Source of the DNA: Paludibacteraceae bacterium
GTDB taxonomy: Bacteria > Bacteroidota > Bacteroidia > Bacteroidales > Paludibacteraceae
Reading direction: 5' to 3'
Length of the DNA stretch: 64,000 nt
NCBI GenBank assembly: GCA_905233415.1
Contig: CAJOEX010000001.1
Location: forward strand, 62,001 to 126,000
Of the stretch, positions 27,128 through 36,398 are shown piece after piece (the first letter of the stretch is position 1; each line of letters begins with the position of its first letter). The notes beneath the pieces are model-generated. The model searched no databases and was not told the DNA's origin. It was given only the letters and a program-made list of their open reading frames with translations. The translations under genes and the position numbers were made by a program.

Positions 27128-28250
27128 ATTTTCGTACTAATTCTGCGAATTTTCGGATTGATTCGGGTTTATAATGGGTAGCGGAGTAACGATAGCGCAA
27201 CTGAAGCGAATCAATATGTTCCAAAATCTCAATATCAAACAGCGCGTATGCATATTTCTGCTTCTGCATTGATTCCAATTTCAAAGGAATACCTGATGTA
27301 GAAAGAAAATCCTCCAAGTCCGGCACACGAAGCACATTGACAGCATAATTCCATCGCTTATTATACGGAGGTGTAAGCGTATAAGGATAATCGCTATGGG
27401 CGATGCCGGCGCGGATTTTATTTCTGGTTTCACGAATCAAATCCAATTTATTATTTATGATTGTTGATTTTTGATTTATCTTAAACGGAATATCGCGATG
27501 GAGACTACCGAAAATACGTTGTTCGGGCTCCTTTTCGCGCCCTTCGTAAGCCCACGTGAGTGCCGCTGAATCCGTGCCGCAGTAATCTGCAATAGCCAGC
27601 ACCGCACAAAGAGAAAAAATTCCGTCCAGAGAAATGTAATGCGAGTGGGAAAGATTGTTTATCTTTTCCTGCAAATCAGTATAATCCGCGATATGTAAAC
27701 CGGCCTTGGGCGGCAGAAACGTAGTCAGACAACAACGGTCAATGGTCGGCCTCACAGGCACAGCAGTGTCAGCAAACTCTTTGACGAGCCATGCTTTGCT
27801 TTCATTATAATGCAGTTCATTTTTCAGTTGCTCAAAACGAGCGACATAGCCCCAGTAATCATCCGGTTCGAGCGACTCATTATTATAGGCACGACGAATA
27901 TCTTCGAATAGTATTTCCAAGCTCATTCCATCACCCAAGATACGATTAAATTTCCCCTGCACAAGCAAGTCCTGCCCTTGCACATACAAAGTGACCGAAT
28001 GATAAGGACCGTGCAAAATATCTTTAGGAGTTGCCGCGTATTGTCTTCCGCGCCAGTTGATTCGCATGGAGAATACCGGATGATTGGCAAGAGCGGTACG
28101 ACAAACATGCTCTATGCGTTCTTTGTCTGCCGCTCCGTTTTCCCAACGATAGGTGAACGGAAATGTATAGACCTGTGGCAACCAACGCGTCGTGTCATAT
28201 ACGAGTTGGGAGAAAGGAAGAAGAGGATATGACGATTGGTCATTAGTCAT
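27105..28250 (-). CDS. Stand-alone condensation-domain protein with degenerate HHxxxDG motif
   Basis: This protein of 381 residues starts at the ATG at 28250 within a simple repeat; a longer form starting at 28295 would overlap the upstream gene by 35 bp. It has the CAT-like condensation fold. LPFSQLVYDTTRW opens it, NRILGDG (102-108) sits where HHxxxDG is expected, and TWAYEGREKEPEQRIFGSLHRDIPF matches the GRP...G...LPL block. Both His are replaced (Asn102, Arg103), while Asp107-Gly108 remain. Condensation domains join an acyl carrier to an amine or alcohol; without His it may be a recruitment or modified catalytic domain. No adenylation or PCP modules are present, so partners would be the discrete ACPs downstream. 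It overlaps the decarboxylase gene by 23 bp. Confidence 0.75.
   Translation of the reverse strand: MTNDQSSYPLLPFSQLVYDTTRWLPQVYTFPFTYRWENGAADKERIEHVCRTALANHPVFSMRINWRGRQYAATPKDILHGPYHSVTLYVQGQDLLVQGKFNRILGDGMSLEILFEDIRRAYNNESLEPDDYWGYVARFEQLKNELHYNESKAWLVKEFADTAVPVRPTIDRCCLTTFLPPKAGLHIADYTDLQEKINNLSHSHYISLDGIFSLCAVLAIADYCGTDSAALTWAYEGREKEPEQRIFGSLHRDIPFKINQKSTIINNKLDLIRETRNKIRAGIAHSDYPYTLTPPYNKRWNYAVNVLRVPDLEDFLSTSGIPLKLESMQKQKYAYALFDIEILEHIDSLQLRYRYSATHYKPESIRKFAELVRKYVEWLIN
27445..27480. repeat. In-frame AT-rich simple repeat in the condensation-domain gene
   Basis: Units like ATTTATGATT, GTTGATT, TTTGATT. They encode NQKSTIINNKLD after the conserved RDIPF block. Confidence 0.7.
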
Positions 28251-28265
28251 TGGTCGTTGGTTATT
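28233..28265. repeat. TTGGTC-type repeat at the start of the condensation-domain gene
   Basis: 7-8 bp units (GATTGGTC, ATTAGTC, ATTGGTC, GTTGGTT) span the junction with the upstream gene and provide the start codon ATGACTAATGAC. Confidence 0.75.
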
Positions 28266-29160
28266 GTTCTTTTCTGCATTTGCGAACCACAACAACCACT
28301 ATGACTCCTGCCAAGAGAACACAAGCAAGGATTCCGCAAACGGTGGGTGTAAACCGTGTCTTCTCTGCCAATACCGGTTCGGCCTCCACCAAATCGCCGA
28401 CATATGTCAGTACAGGTTCACCATTGATAGTCGATTGAGACCACACCTCCAGCAAATCTGTCGGAAAAATAACTTTTTGCTTCGGTGTTGTGAAATGCCT
28501 CATTTCATTTCCGTTTGTCAGACGGAATCCCAACAATGTCCACGGATAGTTGGCAAAATGATTTTCCGCTATCTCCATAGCCGACTGGGTATAGAATTTT
28601 TCCGGCCATTTATACGCAATCGTATCCGGCAGCAATGCCTTGTCCACGTATCGCATCAGCGTATTCGTGCAGCCGAATTTGAGAAGATTCATCTGCATAT
28701 CCTTCTCTGACATCATGTGGTTGTCCATCTGCTCCCAAAGCCGCTGTTCCGCTTCCGGCGGCATGTTGATACGATATTCATGCACGGCACGCTGCCAAAC
28801 ACGATAGTCCTCTATATACTCGTCCGTGGGTATAGCGAACATGCCCATTTTGAGTTTGCCGGTTATGTAATCCCATAACTGTCCCTTTATTTTCTCACTC
28901 TCGTAACTGAAGCAATAATCCAAGTCAAAGGTCGAGCATTGGAGTCGCAAGAAAGCATGTCCGGCCATACCGAGATAGTCCTGACTCTGATCCGTCGGAT
29001 CGGCGATGCAGAGGGAGACGAGGACAAAATCGGGAGCAAGGCGGTCAATGGTGTCATTAAAGCCCTGCTGCGCATTGCGCTCGGTAACTGACAAAGATTC
29101 TTCCTGTCCCCATAAGGAGACAGAAAGAATCATAACTATGAGACACCAATAAAGGCGCAT
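28261..29160 (-). CDS. DUF4105 / Lnb-like periplasmic protein with C-terminal membrane helix
   Basis: This protein of 299 residues has a signal peptide (MRLYWCLIVMILSVSLWGQ). Residues about 30-180 match DUF4105, the N-terminal domain of the lipoprotein transacylase Lnb: GHAFLRL (His about 68) and NLLKFGCTNTLMRY (Cys about 164) are the likely catalytic pair. A membrane helix (about 275-295, ILACVLLAGVIVVVVV) with a basic tail follows, but not the multi-helix membrane half of full Lnb. It starts 18 bp after the small peptide gene and ends 10 bp before the condensation gene, so it is in the same operon. It may move an acyl group outside the membrane. Confidence 0.8.
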   Translation of the reverse strand: MRLYWCLIVMILSVSLWGQEESLSVTERNAQQGFNDTIDRLAPDFVLVSLCIADPTDQSQDYLGMAGHAFLRLQCSTFDLDYCFSYESEKIKGQLWDYITGKLKMGMFAIPTDEYIEDYRVWQRAVHEYRINMPPEAEQRLWEQMDNHMMSEKDMQMNLLKFGCTNTLMRYVDKALLPDTIAYKWPEKFYTQSAMEIAENHFANYPWTLLGFRLTNGNEMRHFTTPKQKVIFPTDLLEVWSQSTINGEPVLTYVGDLVEAEPVLAEKTRFTPTVCGILACVLLAGVIVVVVVRKCRKEQ

Positions 29161-29178
29161 GGGGTTAAACCATACAAC

Positions 29179-29283
29179 TTATCCACCCATCTGGTTAGGA
29201 TCGGGCGATGCTGCTGCAATTGCTTGCAGTAACTCAATACGGATTTGCTCCGCTTGTGGTTTTTGATACGATTTCTTTTCCAT
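29179..29283 (-). CDS. 34-residue peptide of the Bacteroidota short-orphan type
   Basis: ATG at 29281-29283, stop at 29179-29181. The product begins MEKKSYQKPQAEQ and ends AAASPDPNQMGG. Its pattern (charged start, Y-x-K-P, amphipathic stretch, then small residues and Pro) matches very common short orphan proteins of Bacteroidota that are sometimes considered peptide precursors. No modifying enzyme of a known RiPP class is nearby. It is 30 bp after the giant gene and 18 bp before the DUF4105 gene, hence operonic. Function unknown. Confidence 0.6.
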   Translation of the reverse strand: MEKKSYQKPQAEQIRIELLQAIAAASPDPNQMGG

Positions 29284-29313
29284 AATTTTAACAGTTAGTG
29301 ATTAATATTATTT

Positions 29314-32300
29314 TTATTTTACTTTTTGGCCGCCGATAGTATATACTTCGCCTGCGCGTATAATATATATATGGTTGTCTATGAGCACTTTGGATGCATT
29401 GTCGGTATTATCACCTACCCGTGCTTCGTCAATATCCGTTACGATTTGTGGAGACTTGGCTACGATACGTAGTCCGTAATGGTTATCCGTACCGGCAGGC
29501 AGGTATGCCGTAAATGCACCATAGGAGAGGTTCCAAACCGCCTGACCGTCGTAGGTGAGGTAGAGGTTGGTTTCGTCATTAGGTGCTTTCGCCATATAAA
29601 TCTCATACTCACCATCCTTCGGTGCAAAGATACCAAGTGGATACTGTGCCACATCATTTTCAAGGGGCATAGTATTAACACTAAGCTTCGTATCGTAGCG
29701 ATTAATCCACATCTGCGGAACTTTGCTGCTAACACCTGATTTAGCAAGGTCTGCTCCAATGACATAACGATTTTCTTTATCTTCTTCAGTAAGGAGGAAA
29801 AGCTGATCGGAAACATAACCATCTATAGAAATTTGCAAATTATAGTATTGATATGAAGACTCAGCCTGACGACGTTGTGGTGCCACATAAGCGGGTTTAT
29901 TGCCTTCCCCTGCCACAACGACACTACCTGTAGACGTAGCTTGAACATAAACGGGCTGTCCAACAACCAACAAGTGTTCAGACATATCAAATGCCTCATA
30001 ACGGTCGTCACCCGGAATATATTTCTCTGCGAAGTGAGGACGGAATGTTGAGGGATCTGAAGCATTATTTGTCTTTGAGTGCGCATTCAACCATGCATAA
30101 TAGGTAGTCGGATTAGCTATACCATTCCAGTTTGCATCTAAGTCACCCCGCTCTGTTTGAGAAGGATATACTTCAACACTAACTTGCATATTCTTCAAAG
30201 ATGTTGAAGGTTTGCATTGGAAACGAATCTTACTTGCCGATTGATTGATACGAATCATATATGATTTTCCAGGCATCAAAACATCTCCAGAAACGACATC
30301 CTGCCAAGCATTTTTACCTTGGACTGTAGCTTTACCGTATTGAGCACGGAAAGCACCATCATAATATACAATTCGGCAATTAGAGCCAATGGTTAACTGA
30401 CCTTTATCGGTAGAGAGGCCTGTAGCGGTTTCTACCTGCCATGGAACGGCGATGGCATACCATGTATTACCTTTTATGCCACCGGTCAAAGCCAAGTCAA
30501 AGTAAGCATTACCTGTCAAGGTCAGATTTTCAGCTCCTATCAACTGACCAGATGCAACACCATTGGAGGTGATAATCAGATTTTCCTTAGTGGTAGGTTC
30601 GGTCAGCACTACCGGCTCATCTGTTACACCAATCTCAAGATCTTCCGCTACGACAACCGGAGAACTGCTGAATGAGGCAGTATAGGTTGCCAATCCTGTA
30701 ACAGGCTCAAAAGCTCTATCCCATCCTATAAAGGTATAGGTATATTCGGCAGTAGCCGGTTTCGTCGGATCCGCATGGGTCGGCGTAGTTCCATACGCCA
30801 CATCCATTTGGTCAATGAGTGAACCGTCATCCCTAAGGAATGTAATGGTGTAGGTCTTGGTAGTAGAAGCGAAGTGTGCATAGAAAGTCGCATCGCCGGA
30901 AACCGTAGCGGGCAAAGCTGTCACAGCTCCTCCTACTGAAGTTGACCAACCATCGAAAGCGTAGGTATATTGCGCCGTAGCCGGTTTCGTCGGTGTAGCA
31001 CTATTGAAAGCTATTTTTGCACCATAAGCCTGGTTCAAATCCTGCTCAAGAGTAGCAGTTCCTTCTGCATTCTTCCAGAAAATATTGTATTTTCTCGCTT
31101 CTTCTTTGAAGTGTGCATAATAGGTAGCATCAGCCGTTGCATTCGGCGTCATGCCATTCTTGTAGAATGTACCGCCACCATTAGCAGCAGTAGTCCAACC
31201 ATCAAATGTAAAGGTCTTTGCTTCCGTTGCATCTTTAGTCGGAATTGCACCCGGATAAACAGTTGCCGTATTTGCTTTCTGTCCGACAGGTGCAACCAAG
31301 TCAGCAGATCCGCTTTCATTCTTCCATGTAATCGTATAATCCGGCACTGCTACTTCAAAGTTAGCCACAAGTTCTTTATCCTCAATAACGGTAATAGTGC
31401 GAGTAGTATTCGTACCTTCGAGACCATCACTCCAACCGGTAAAGGTATAACCCTCGTTCACCGAAAGCGTGAGCGTTGCAGTGGTATTATAGTCATACAG
31501 ACCTGCGCCAGTTATTGCGCATGCGCCAGAAGGATTACTCTTGACGGTAACAGTATATTTGTTCAACTCGTCAATATAGGTCGGCTTGTAGGATGCATTG
31601 CCCATTACCGTTTGGATGGTATTCTCGCCATCCAGCGTTTTCCACACGAGCGTATAGGTATGTCCCGCAGCCGGATTCTCCTTAGTCACAGCCGGCGGAG
31701 TCGGAGTAGCACCATAAGGTAATGACTGCGTAGTATTGAGTGTTGTACCATTCTCTTTGTAATAGGAAATTGTGTAGGTCTTTTCCTCTTCACGATAAAC
31801 AGCGATGTAGGATTTGGCACTGGTAGCAGAAACTTCCTCCAGAGCCGGAGACCAATGGTCAAAGACATACGTAAACTCAAGTGTAGCGGGTTTGCCAGTC
31901 GGATTAGCCGGAGGAGTCGGCACTACGCCTACATTGACATTACCTTGCTTCAGGACAGTAGTACCATTATAATCGAAGAAGGTTATTTCATATTCCGTAG
32001 GCGGATCTTCATGCCAAATCGCAGTATAGGTAGCATCACCTGTAACGGCAGAAACAGCAGGAACCCATTCAAGCGTGTGACCGGGCTTAGTCGGCGTGTT
32101 CACACAAACCGGCATCGTATTGTGGGTAAGGAACTGGCGTTCAATCTCCACACCACCTTCCTGACAGAAGATGATAGTATATTTACGTTCCTTCTGCTCG
32201 TAAGTAGCGGTGTACGTTACGTCAGAAGTGACAGGAGCAAGTGCCGGTGACCAACCTGTAAAGTCGTAAGTATAATCAATATTAGGCTCACGAGTCGGGT

Positions 32301-35300
32301 TGGTTCCCAAGAACTCCGCCATCGTACCATAAGTAACTTCATAGCTATCCTGGGGGTCACCATCCGCATCCGCGGTTTGAATGATTGTGCCATCCCAGTT
32401 CCGCCATGTGATGGTGAATTTCTTCTCTACCCAAGCACTCTCGGAATCATCCCAGTGGTAATAGGTATCATTATCCGGGTGGATACAATGGTAGAGGTTG
32501 TCCTTTTTCTCAACTTCCCACCATTGGCATCCTTTATCCATAAGGATAAACAGACGTCCAGCACCAGCAGCATCGCTGAAGGTGTGGTCGGAGTTGCCAG
32601 TAACGCCAATGAGATACGGCTCATATGGATCCGAATAAGGATTAGCAGGATCTGACCAGTCAAAATCAATCTCTGCTGTACCTACAATTTCCACCCATTC
32701 CTGCGGTTTGATATACAAATGTGTAACAGCAGCTCCCAAATCATAATCTACTGACATACCCAGTATTTCATTCTGATACTTCTTCGTTGCCTCTTCAATA
32801 TATTTGTCCATATCCACTTCTGCAGCAAAGCAATCGAAGTAGAACAGGTTGGGTGCTGTTTGCCATTCATCATTCTTGTACATGAACACCTGATTAGCAC
32901 CAGATCCGGCCGTTTGTGTGAAAGTACCGTTACCGTTTTTCAATTGTGCAGAGGTTGCTTCGACTGAGGTATAACCAGAACCGTTGATATACTGATATAC
33001 GGATTGACCTTCCGAGGGAGCAGGAGTCGTGAACACAAACGTTCCGGCATCATCATTGGTAGAGAAAATATTGGCACCACCGGCGGTTGTATAAATCTTT
33101 CCCTCACCTGTATCAAATGTGCCGTGAACGTTAATTTTAGCATCCGCCGGTTTGCTTGTTTCCGAGCGTTTATTCGGTTTTCCACCGAATGACGGCGAAT
33201 AAGGAATAACTTTCGTATATAATGTCCCTTTATCACCTTTTCCATTAGCTTTCCCCCACTGATCTGCATCGTAAATAAACAACGAACCAGAGAAAACATC
33301 AGGATTTATGTTTTCTACAATGGAGATGACCGCTTCCTTATCCACTTCCACTTCGGCGCCAGGCAACAGAGAGGTTGTCTGCGTAAAGTCCATCGCGCCT
33401 GAAAGGAGGTGAATTTTCATATTATTGGTAAGAGGAAGAACGAAATATCCCGAGTTCATAACCAAGGGATCCGTACCCAATTTACCCAAATCCAAAACCA
33501 TTGAACCAATGTGCGCACCACTATTGACTTCGTATGTCTGGATATCATGTTCGGCATCATACCATTTGCGAACCCACGTATTTTCGGCATCCGCTTCCTG
33601 ATCCATCAAGAACATGGCTGTATGCACTCCGGATACACCAACGACTTTGATATCATTCGCCATAGCCGTCATTCCAATTGAGCCATAGTTGGCAGATACA
33701 GAAGTGGTGGTGGTCAATACAGCTCCCGGATGATATTTAACCGGAGATTCAACATTTTGGATGTAATACTGCGTAATCGGGAATACCCGTTTATCAGCAT
33801 TCGCTTCACCTAACATACTGAACGAAACGGATCCGCCTTTCCAGTCGCCCATTTGGAACTGCTCACGCACGGTTGAGCCACGACGTGCGTCTGTTTCGCC
33901 CTTACCAATCATATAGCCCCACGCACGCAAGTTGGAACCATTTTGCAGAGTCATGTGACTGCCTTCATCCATTACCAACAGGCCATAAGGACCATGTACC
34001 AATGTCGCATAAGCATCATCACTGGCACGCTGTGTACCTGTAATTTCTATGGTACCATGCACATCCATATTCACGCCAGAAGCGAAAGTCAAACGGCGGA
34101 ACTCAGTAGGTTGTACATAACTTGTTGGCGAAGCCGTATTATTTGACACACGATTGATATTATTATACCCCGTTTCCTGCTCATTGCTCATAGGAACAAT
34201 AAGTGTCGCTTTTGCAGGCAAGGTATAGTAGCCTGCAGGCAACGTATAGTCATTGAGCATGATGATAGTAACGGTAGCGTTGGTATTGTTGGCAAACGCA
34301 AGGGCATCCTCAAGGGTTGTATAAGGAGTAGTACCGATTTTGCACATACCCACTCCGCTTGTTTTGGCATCAGCACGGGAGCCGATAAAATAACGGTAAC
34401 CGGCATTATATTCCTGACCCGCCAAAACGTTCAGTTTCTCCTTAGCACTCGGCATTTCGATGCCAAGCACATCTGTTTTGAAGAAACCGGCTTGCAAGGT
34501 AATCGCGCCATTCAACGGCGTTGCCCCCTCAAACTTACCATTCTGCAACGTAACTGTACCACCGTTTTGTTTAACGGCATTCACAGCACCATAGACAACC
34601 GCCAGTTTGCTTGTAACAAGAGTAGCACCACCAGTTGATGCAATACCGTACGTTGTACCTCGCAAAGTACCTTTGTTAATCGTTGCGTTTCCGTTGGTAA
34701 CCGTCAGAGCTGTTGCGCCCTTGATTTCACCACCATTTATTGTCAATGTTCCCGATGAAGTCACTCCCGCCAGAAGTTCTCCGTCGTTAATGATGGTAGT
34801 ACCATTATTCGTGACAAGACCAGCAATTGTTGAACCATTCTGCTCGAGCGTAGCACCACTTTTCACAGTTACCGTAGATTCCAAATCCGTACCACCGAGA
34901 ATCAGTTTACCGGCATTAACTTCGACAGCGCCTTTAATACTGCTGCCGTATTTGCTATATGAAAGGGTTAATTCGCCGCCAGAAACGGTCAAGGTATTAT
35001 TCAAAATGTAACCGTTCAGGTTCAGGGTTACCTTGGCATTTACATTCAAAGCAGCGTCATAGTTGCGATTGAGGACTACTATTTTATCCGTATTATTAGC
35101 TGCAGCAATCATTGCCGTAAGTGTACCGCTGGTAGATGTCGGCGTTTTGCCGTCATACAAAGTAGCTTCGTCAGTGCTCGTTCCTCCGACACGGGCATAA
35201 ACGGGTGCCGTCAGTGCGGAGCAACCGGATTTGGAAGCGAGGGTTACATTACCACGGAACTCGCCATCGGCTGTACCATTGTAAGATACTGTAACGGTAA

Positions 35301-36264
35301 CTTTGTCATCTGCACAAGATGTGATATTCACGCCCCAATTGCCGTCAGCATCTCCATCGGTTGCATGAACGACAGAAGCGGTAAAGTCAGATGTTGAAAC
35401 ACGCTGTCCCACTACATTAAAGGTCACCGTAGTAGAGGCACTAATGCTTGTATTAATCAGGCCATTTACCTTGTAATTAGACACCATCACAGGTTGGAAA
35501 GTGGCATAAACATCTTCAAGACGAGCATTCGCTTCCCCATTGATACTTGCGGGCAATATACGGAACTGCAGACTATCAGCCGTACCAACTACGCCGCCAA
35601 GATCACTCTCACCTTCCGAGAAAGACCATCCGGTAAAATACCAACCGTCATTTTCCTGTGCTTTTCCGAAGAAATAAGCATAAGCAGAATAGCCCATGAG
35701 GTCATCAAAACCCGGCGCATAAATCAACGAATAACCATTCAAGGCAGCTGTTGTGCCCCAAGTAGAGGCATCTTTCGCCGAACCGGTAGGATTAGACGGG
35801 TTCAACAAATGACCGGATTTATACCAATTCCAGCCAGCATCATAACCCTTTGTTGTTGCCATGACTTGCTCATCAGTCCATGACCCCATATAATCAGGAT
35901 ATTCTTTTGCTTCTTTACCATCCTTTGCATCATTCACGGCTTTATCAAAGCCATGGTTTTGCCATTTTTCATGCAAATCCCCCTCCGTGTCTTCATCATA
36001 CGGATTAACAGGTTTATAACCGGTTATCCACGGGTTAATCGGAGTGTGAGCAGCATCGGCATCGGTGTAAATGAGATACACCTTTCCAGGGTCGTTCGTA
36101 CCACAGCCAGGATTTGACACATGTGCTGTTAAATTCACATAGAACCATGTCGCGGGATTTTCCAAATCAATACCAGACATGTCAGGCATTTGGGTCCATG
36201 CCGGATTAGTGCCCAACCCGAGCAGTAATACCAGCATCATCGATTTCAAAAAGTTTTTTTTCAT
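29314..36264 (-). CDS. Second giant secreted protein: beta-helix, InlB-type repeats, sorting tail
   Basis: This protein of 2316 residues has a signal peptide (MKKNFLKSMMLVLLLGLGTNPAWTQ). A short beta-helix (about 380-595; SGTLTINGGEIKG, NATINKGTLRG) is followed by a core (about 620-1290) that aligns with the first giant: TLEDALAFANN versus TLKEALQFVNS, NGSNLRAWGYMIGKGE versus SGANLNCWGYTTGKGE, and CQWWEVEK versus CTWWEAEK. About ten InlB-type repeats come next (1320-1870; TYDFTGWSPALAPVT, GYTFTGWSDG). The end (VLIDNHIYIIRAGEVYTIGG) is the shared sorting-like tail. It is the first gene of the operon with the small peptide, DUF4105, condensation and decarboxylase genes. Its promoter is at 36367-36398. 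A surface adhesin or shield is likely; the exact ligand is unknown. Confidence 0.9.
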   Translation of the reverse strand: MKKNFLKSMMLVLLLGLGTNPAWTQMPDMSGIDLENPATWFYVNLTAHVSNPGCGTNDPGKVYLIYTDADAAHTPINPWITGYKPVNPYDEDTEGDLHEKWQNHGFDKAVNDAKDGKEAKEYPDYMGSWTDEQVMATTKGYDAGWNWYKSGHLLNPSNPTGSAKDASTWGTTAALNGYSLIYAPGFDDLMGYSAYAYFFGKAQENDGWYFTGWSFSEGESDLGGVVGTADSLQFRILPASINGEANARLEDVYATFQPVMVSNYKVNGLINTSISASTTVTFNVVGQRVSTSDFTASVVHATDGDADGNWGVNITSCADDKVTVTVSYNGTADGEFRGNVTLASKSGCSALTAPVYARVGGTSTDEATLYDGKTPTSTSGTLTAMIAAANNTDKIVVLNRNYDAALNVNAKVTLNLNGYILNNTLTVSGGELTLSYSKYGSSIKGAVEVNAGKLILGGTDLESTVTVKSGATLEQNGSTIAGLVTNNGTTIINDGELLAGVTSSGTLTINGGEIKGATALTVTNGNATINKGTLRGTTYGIASTGGATLVTSKLAVVYGAVNAVKQNGGTVTLQNGKFEGATPLNGAITLQAGFFKTDVLGIEMPSAKEKLNVLAGQEYNAGYRYFIGSRADAKTSGVGMCKIGTTPYTTLEDALAFANNTNATVTIIMLNDYTLPAGYYTLPAKATLIVPMSNEQETGYNNINRVSNNTASPTSYVQPTEFRRLTFASGVNMDVHGTIEITGTQRASDDAYATLVHGPYGLLVMDEGSHMTLQNGSNLRAWGYMIGKGETDARRGSTVREQFQMGDWKGGSVSFSMLGEANADKRVFPITQYYIQNVESPVKYHPGAVLTTTTSVSANYGSIGMTAMANDIKVVGVSGVHTAMFLMDQEADAENTWVRKWYDAEHDIQTYEVNSGAHIGSMVLDLGKLGTDPLVMNSGYFVLPLTNNMKIHLLSGAMDFTQTTSLLPGAEVEVDKEAVISIVENINPDVFSGSLFIYDADQWGKANGKGDKGTLYTKVIPYSPSFGGKPNKRSETSKPADAKINVHGTFDTGEGKIYTTAGGANIFSTNDDAGTFVFTTPAPSEGQSVYQYINGSGYTSVEATSAQLKNGNGTFTQTAGSGANQVFMYKNDEWQTAPNLFYFDCFAAEVDMDKYIEEATKKYQNEILGMSVDYDLGAAVTHLYIKPQEWVEIVGTAEIDFDWSDPANPYSDPYEPYLIGVTGNSDHTFSDAAGAGRLFILMDKGCQWWEVEKKDNLYHCIHPDNDTYYHWDDSESAWVEKKFTITWRNWDGTIIQTADADGDPQDSYEVTYGTMAEFLGTNPTREPNIDYTYDFTGWSPALAPVTSDVTYTATYEQKERKYTIIFCQEGGVEIERQFLTHNTMPVCVNTPTKPGHTLEWVPAVSAVTGDATYTAIWHEDPPTEYEITFFDYNGTTVLKQGNVNVGVVPTPPANPTGKPATLEFTYVFDHWSPALEEVSATSAKSYIAVYREEEKTYTISYYKENGTTLNTTQSLPYGATPTPPAVTKENPAAGHTYTLVWKTLDGENTIQTVMGNASYKPTYIDELNKYTVTVKSNPSGACAITGAGLYDYNTTATLTLSVNEGYTFTGWSDGLEGTNTTRTITVIEDKELVANFEVAVPDYTITWKNESGSADLVAPVGQKANTATVYPGAIPTKDATEAKTFTFDGWTTAANGGGTFYKNGMTPNATADATYYAHFKEEARKYNIFWKNAEGTATLEQDLNQAYGAKIAFNSATPTKPATAQYTYAFDGWSTSVGGAVTALPATVSGDATFYAHFASTTKTYTITFLRDDGSLIDQMDVAYGTTPTHADPTKPATAEYTYTFIGWDRAFEPVTGLATYTASFSSSPVVVAEDLEIGVTDEPVVLTEPTTKENLIITSNGVASGQLIGAENLTLTGNAYFDLALTGGIKGNTWYAIAVPWQVETATGLSTDKGQLTIGSNCRIVYYDGAFRAQYGKATVQGKNAWQDVVSGDVLMPGKSYMIRINQSASKIRFQCKPSTSLKNMQVSVEVYPSQTERGDLDANWNGIANPTTYYAWLNAHSKTNNASDPSTFRPHFAEKYIPGDDRYEAFDMSEHLLVVGQPVYVQATSTGSVVVAGEGNKPAYVAPQRRQAESSYQYYNLQISIDGYVSDQLFLLTEEDKENRYVIGADLAKSGVSSKVPQMWINRYDTKLSVNTMPLENDVAQYPLGIFAPKDGEYEIYMAKAPNDETNLYLTYDGQAVWNLSYGAFTAYLPAGTDNHYGLRIVAKSPQIVTDIDEARVGDNTDNASKVLIDNHIYIIRAGEVYTIGGQKVK

Positions 36265-36366
36265 ACCTTAATTCTGAAAATTATATTTGACAAATTATTC
36301 TTTTTTCCGCTTCCTATCTTGGTGCGCAAACACATATACAGGCGCGCATATACAATAAAAAACGCG
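36265..36366 (-). other. 5' leader of the second giant gene
   Basis: About 100 nt between the predicted start site and the ATG at 36264. It contains GCGCGCCTGT and TTTGCGCACC, similar to pieces of the first giant's leader. I see no gene. Confidence 0.3.
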
Positions 36367-36398
36367 CAAAGGTACTGCAAAAAAACGGAACACACAAA
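36367..36398 (-). promoter_or_regulatory. Promoter of the second giant gene operon
   Basis: On the minus strand, TTTG (36395-36398) and TACCTTTG (36367-36374) with 20 bp between them. Confidence 0.8.
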
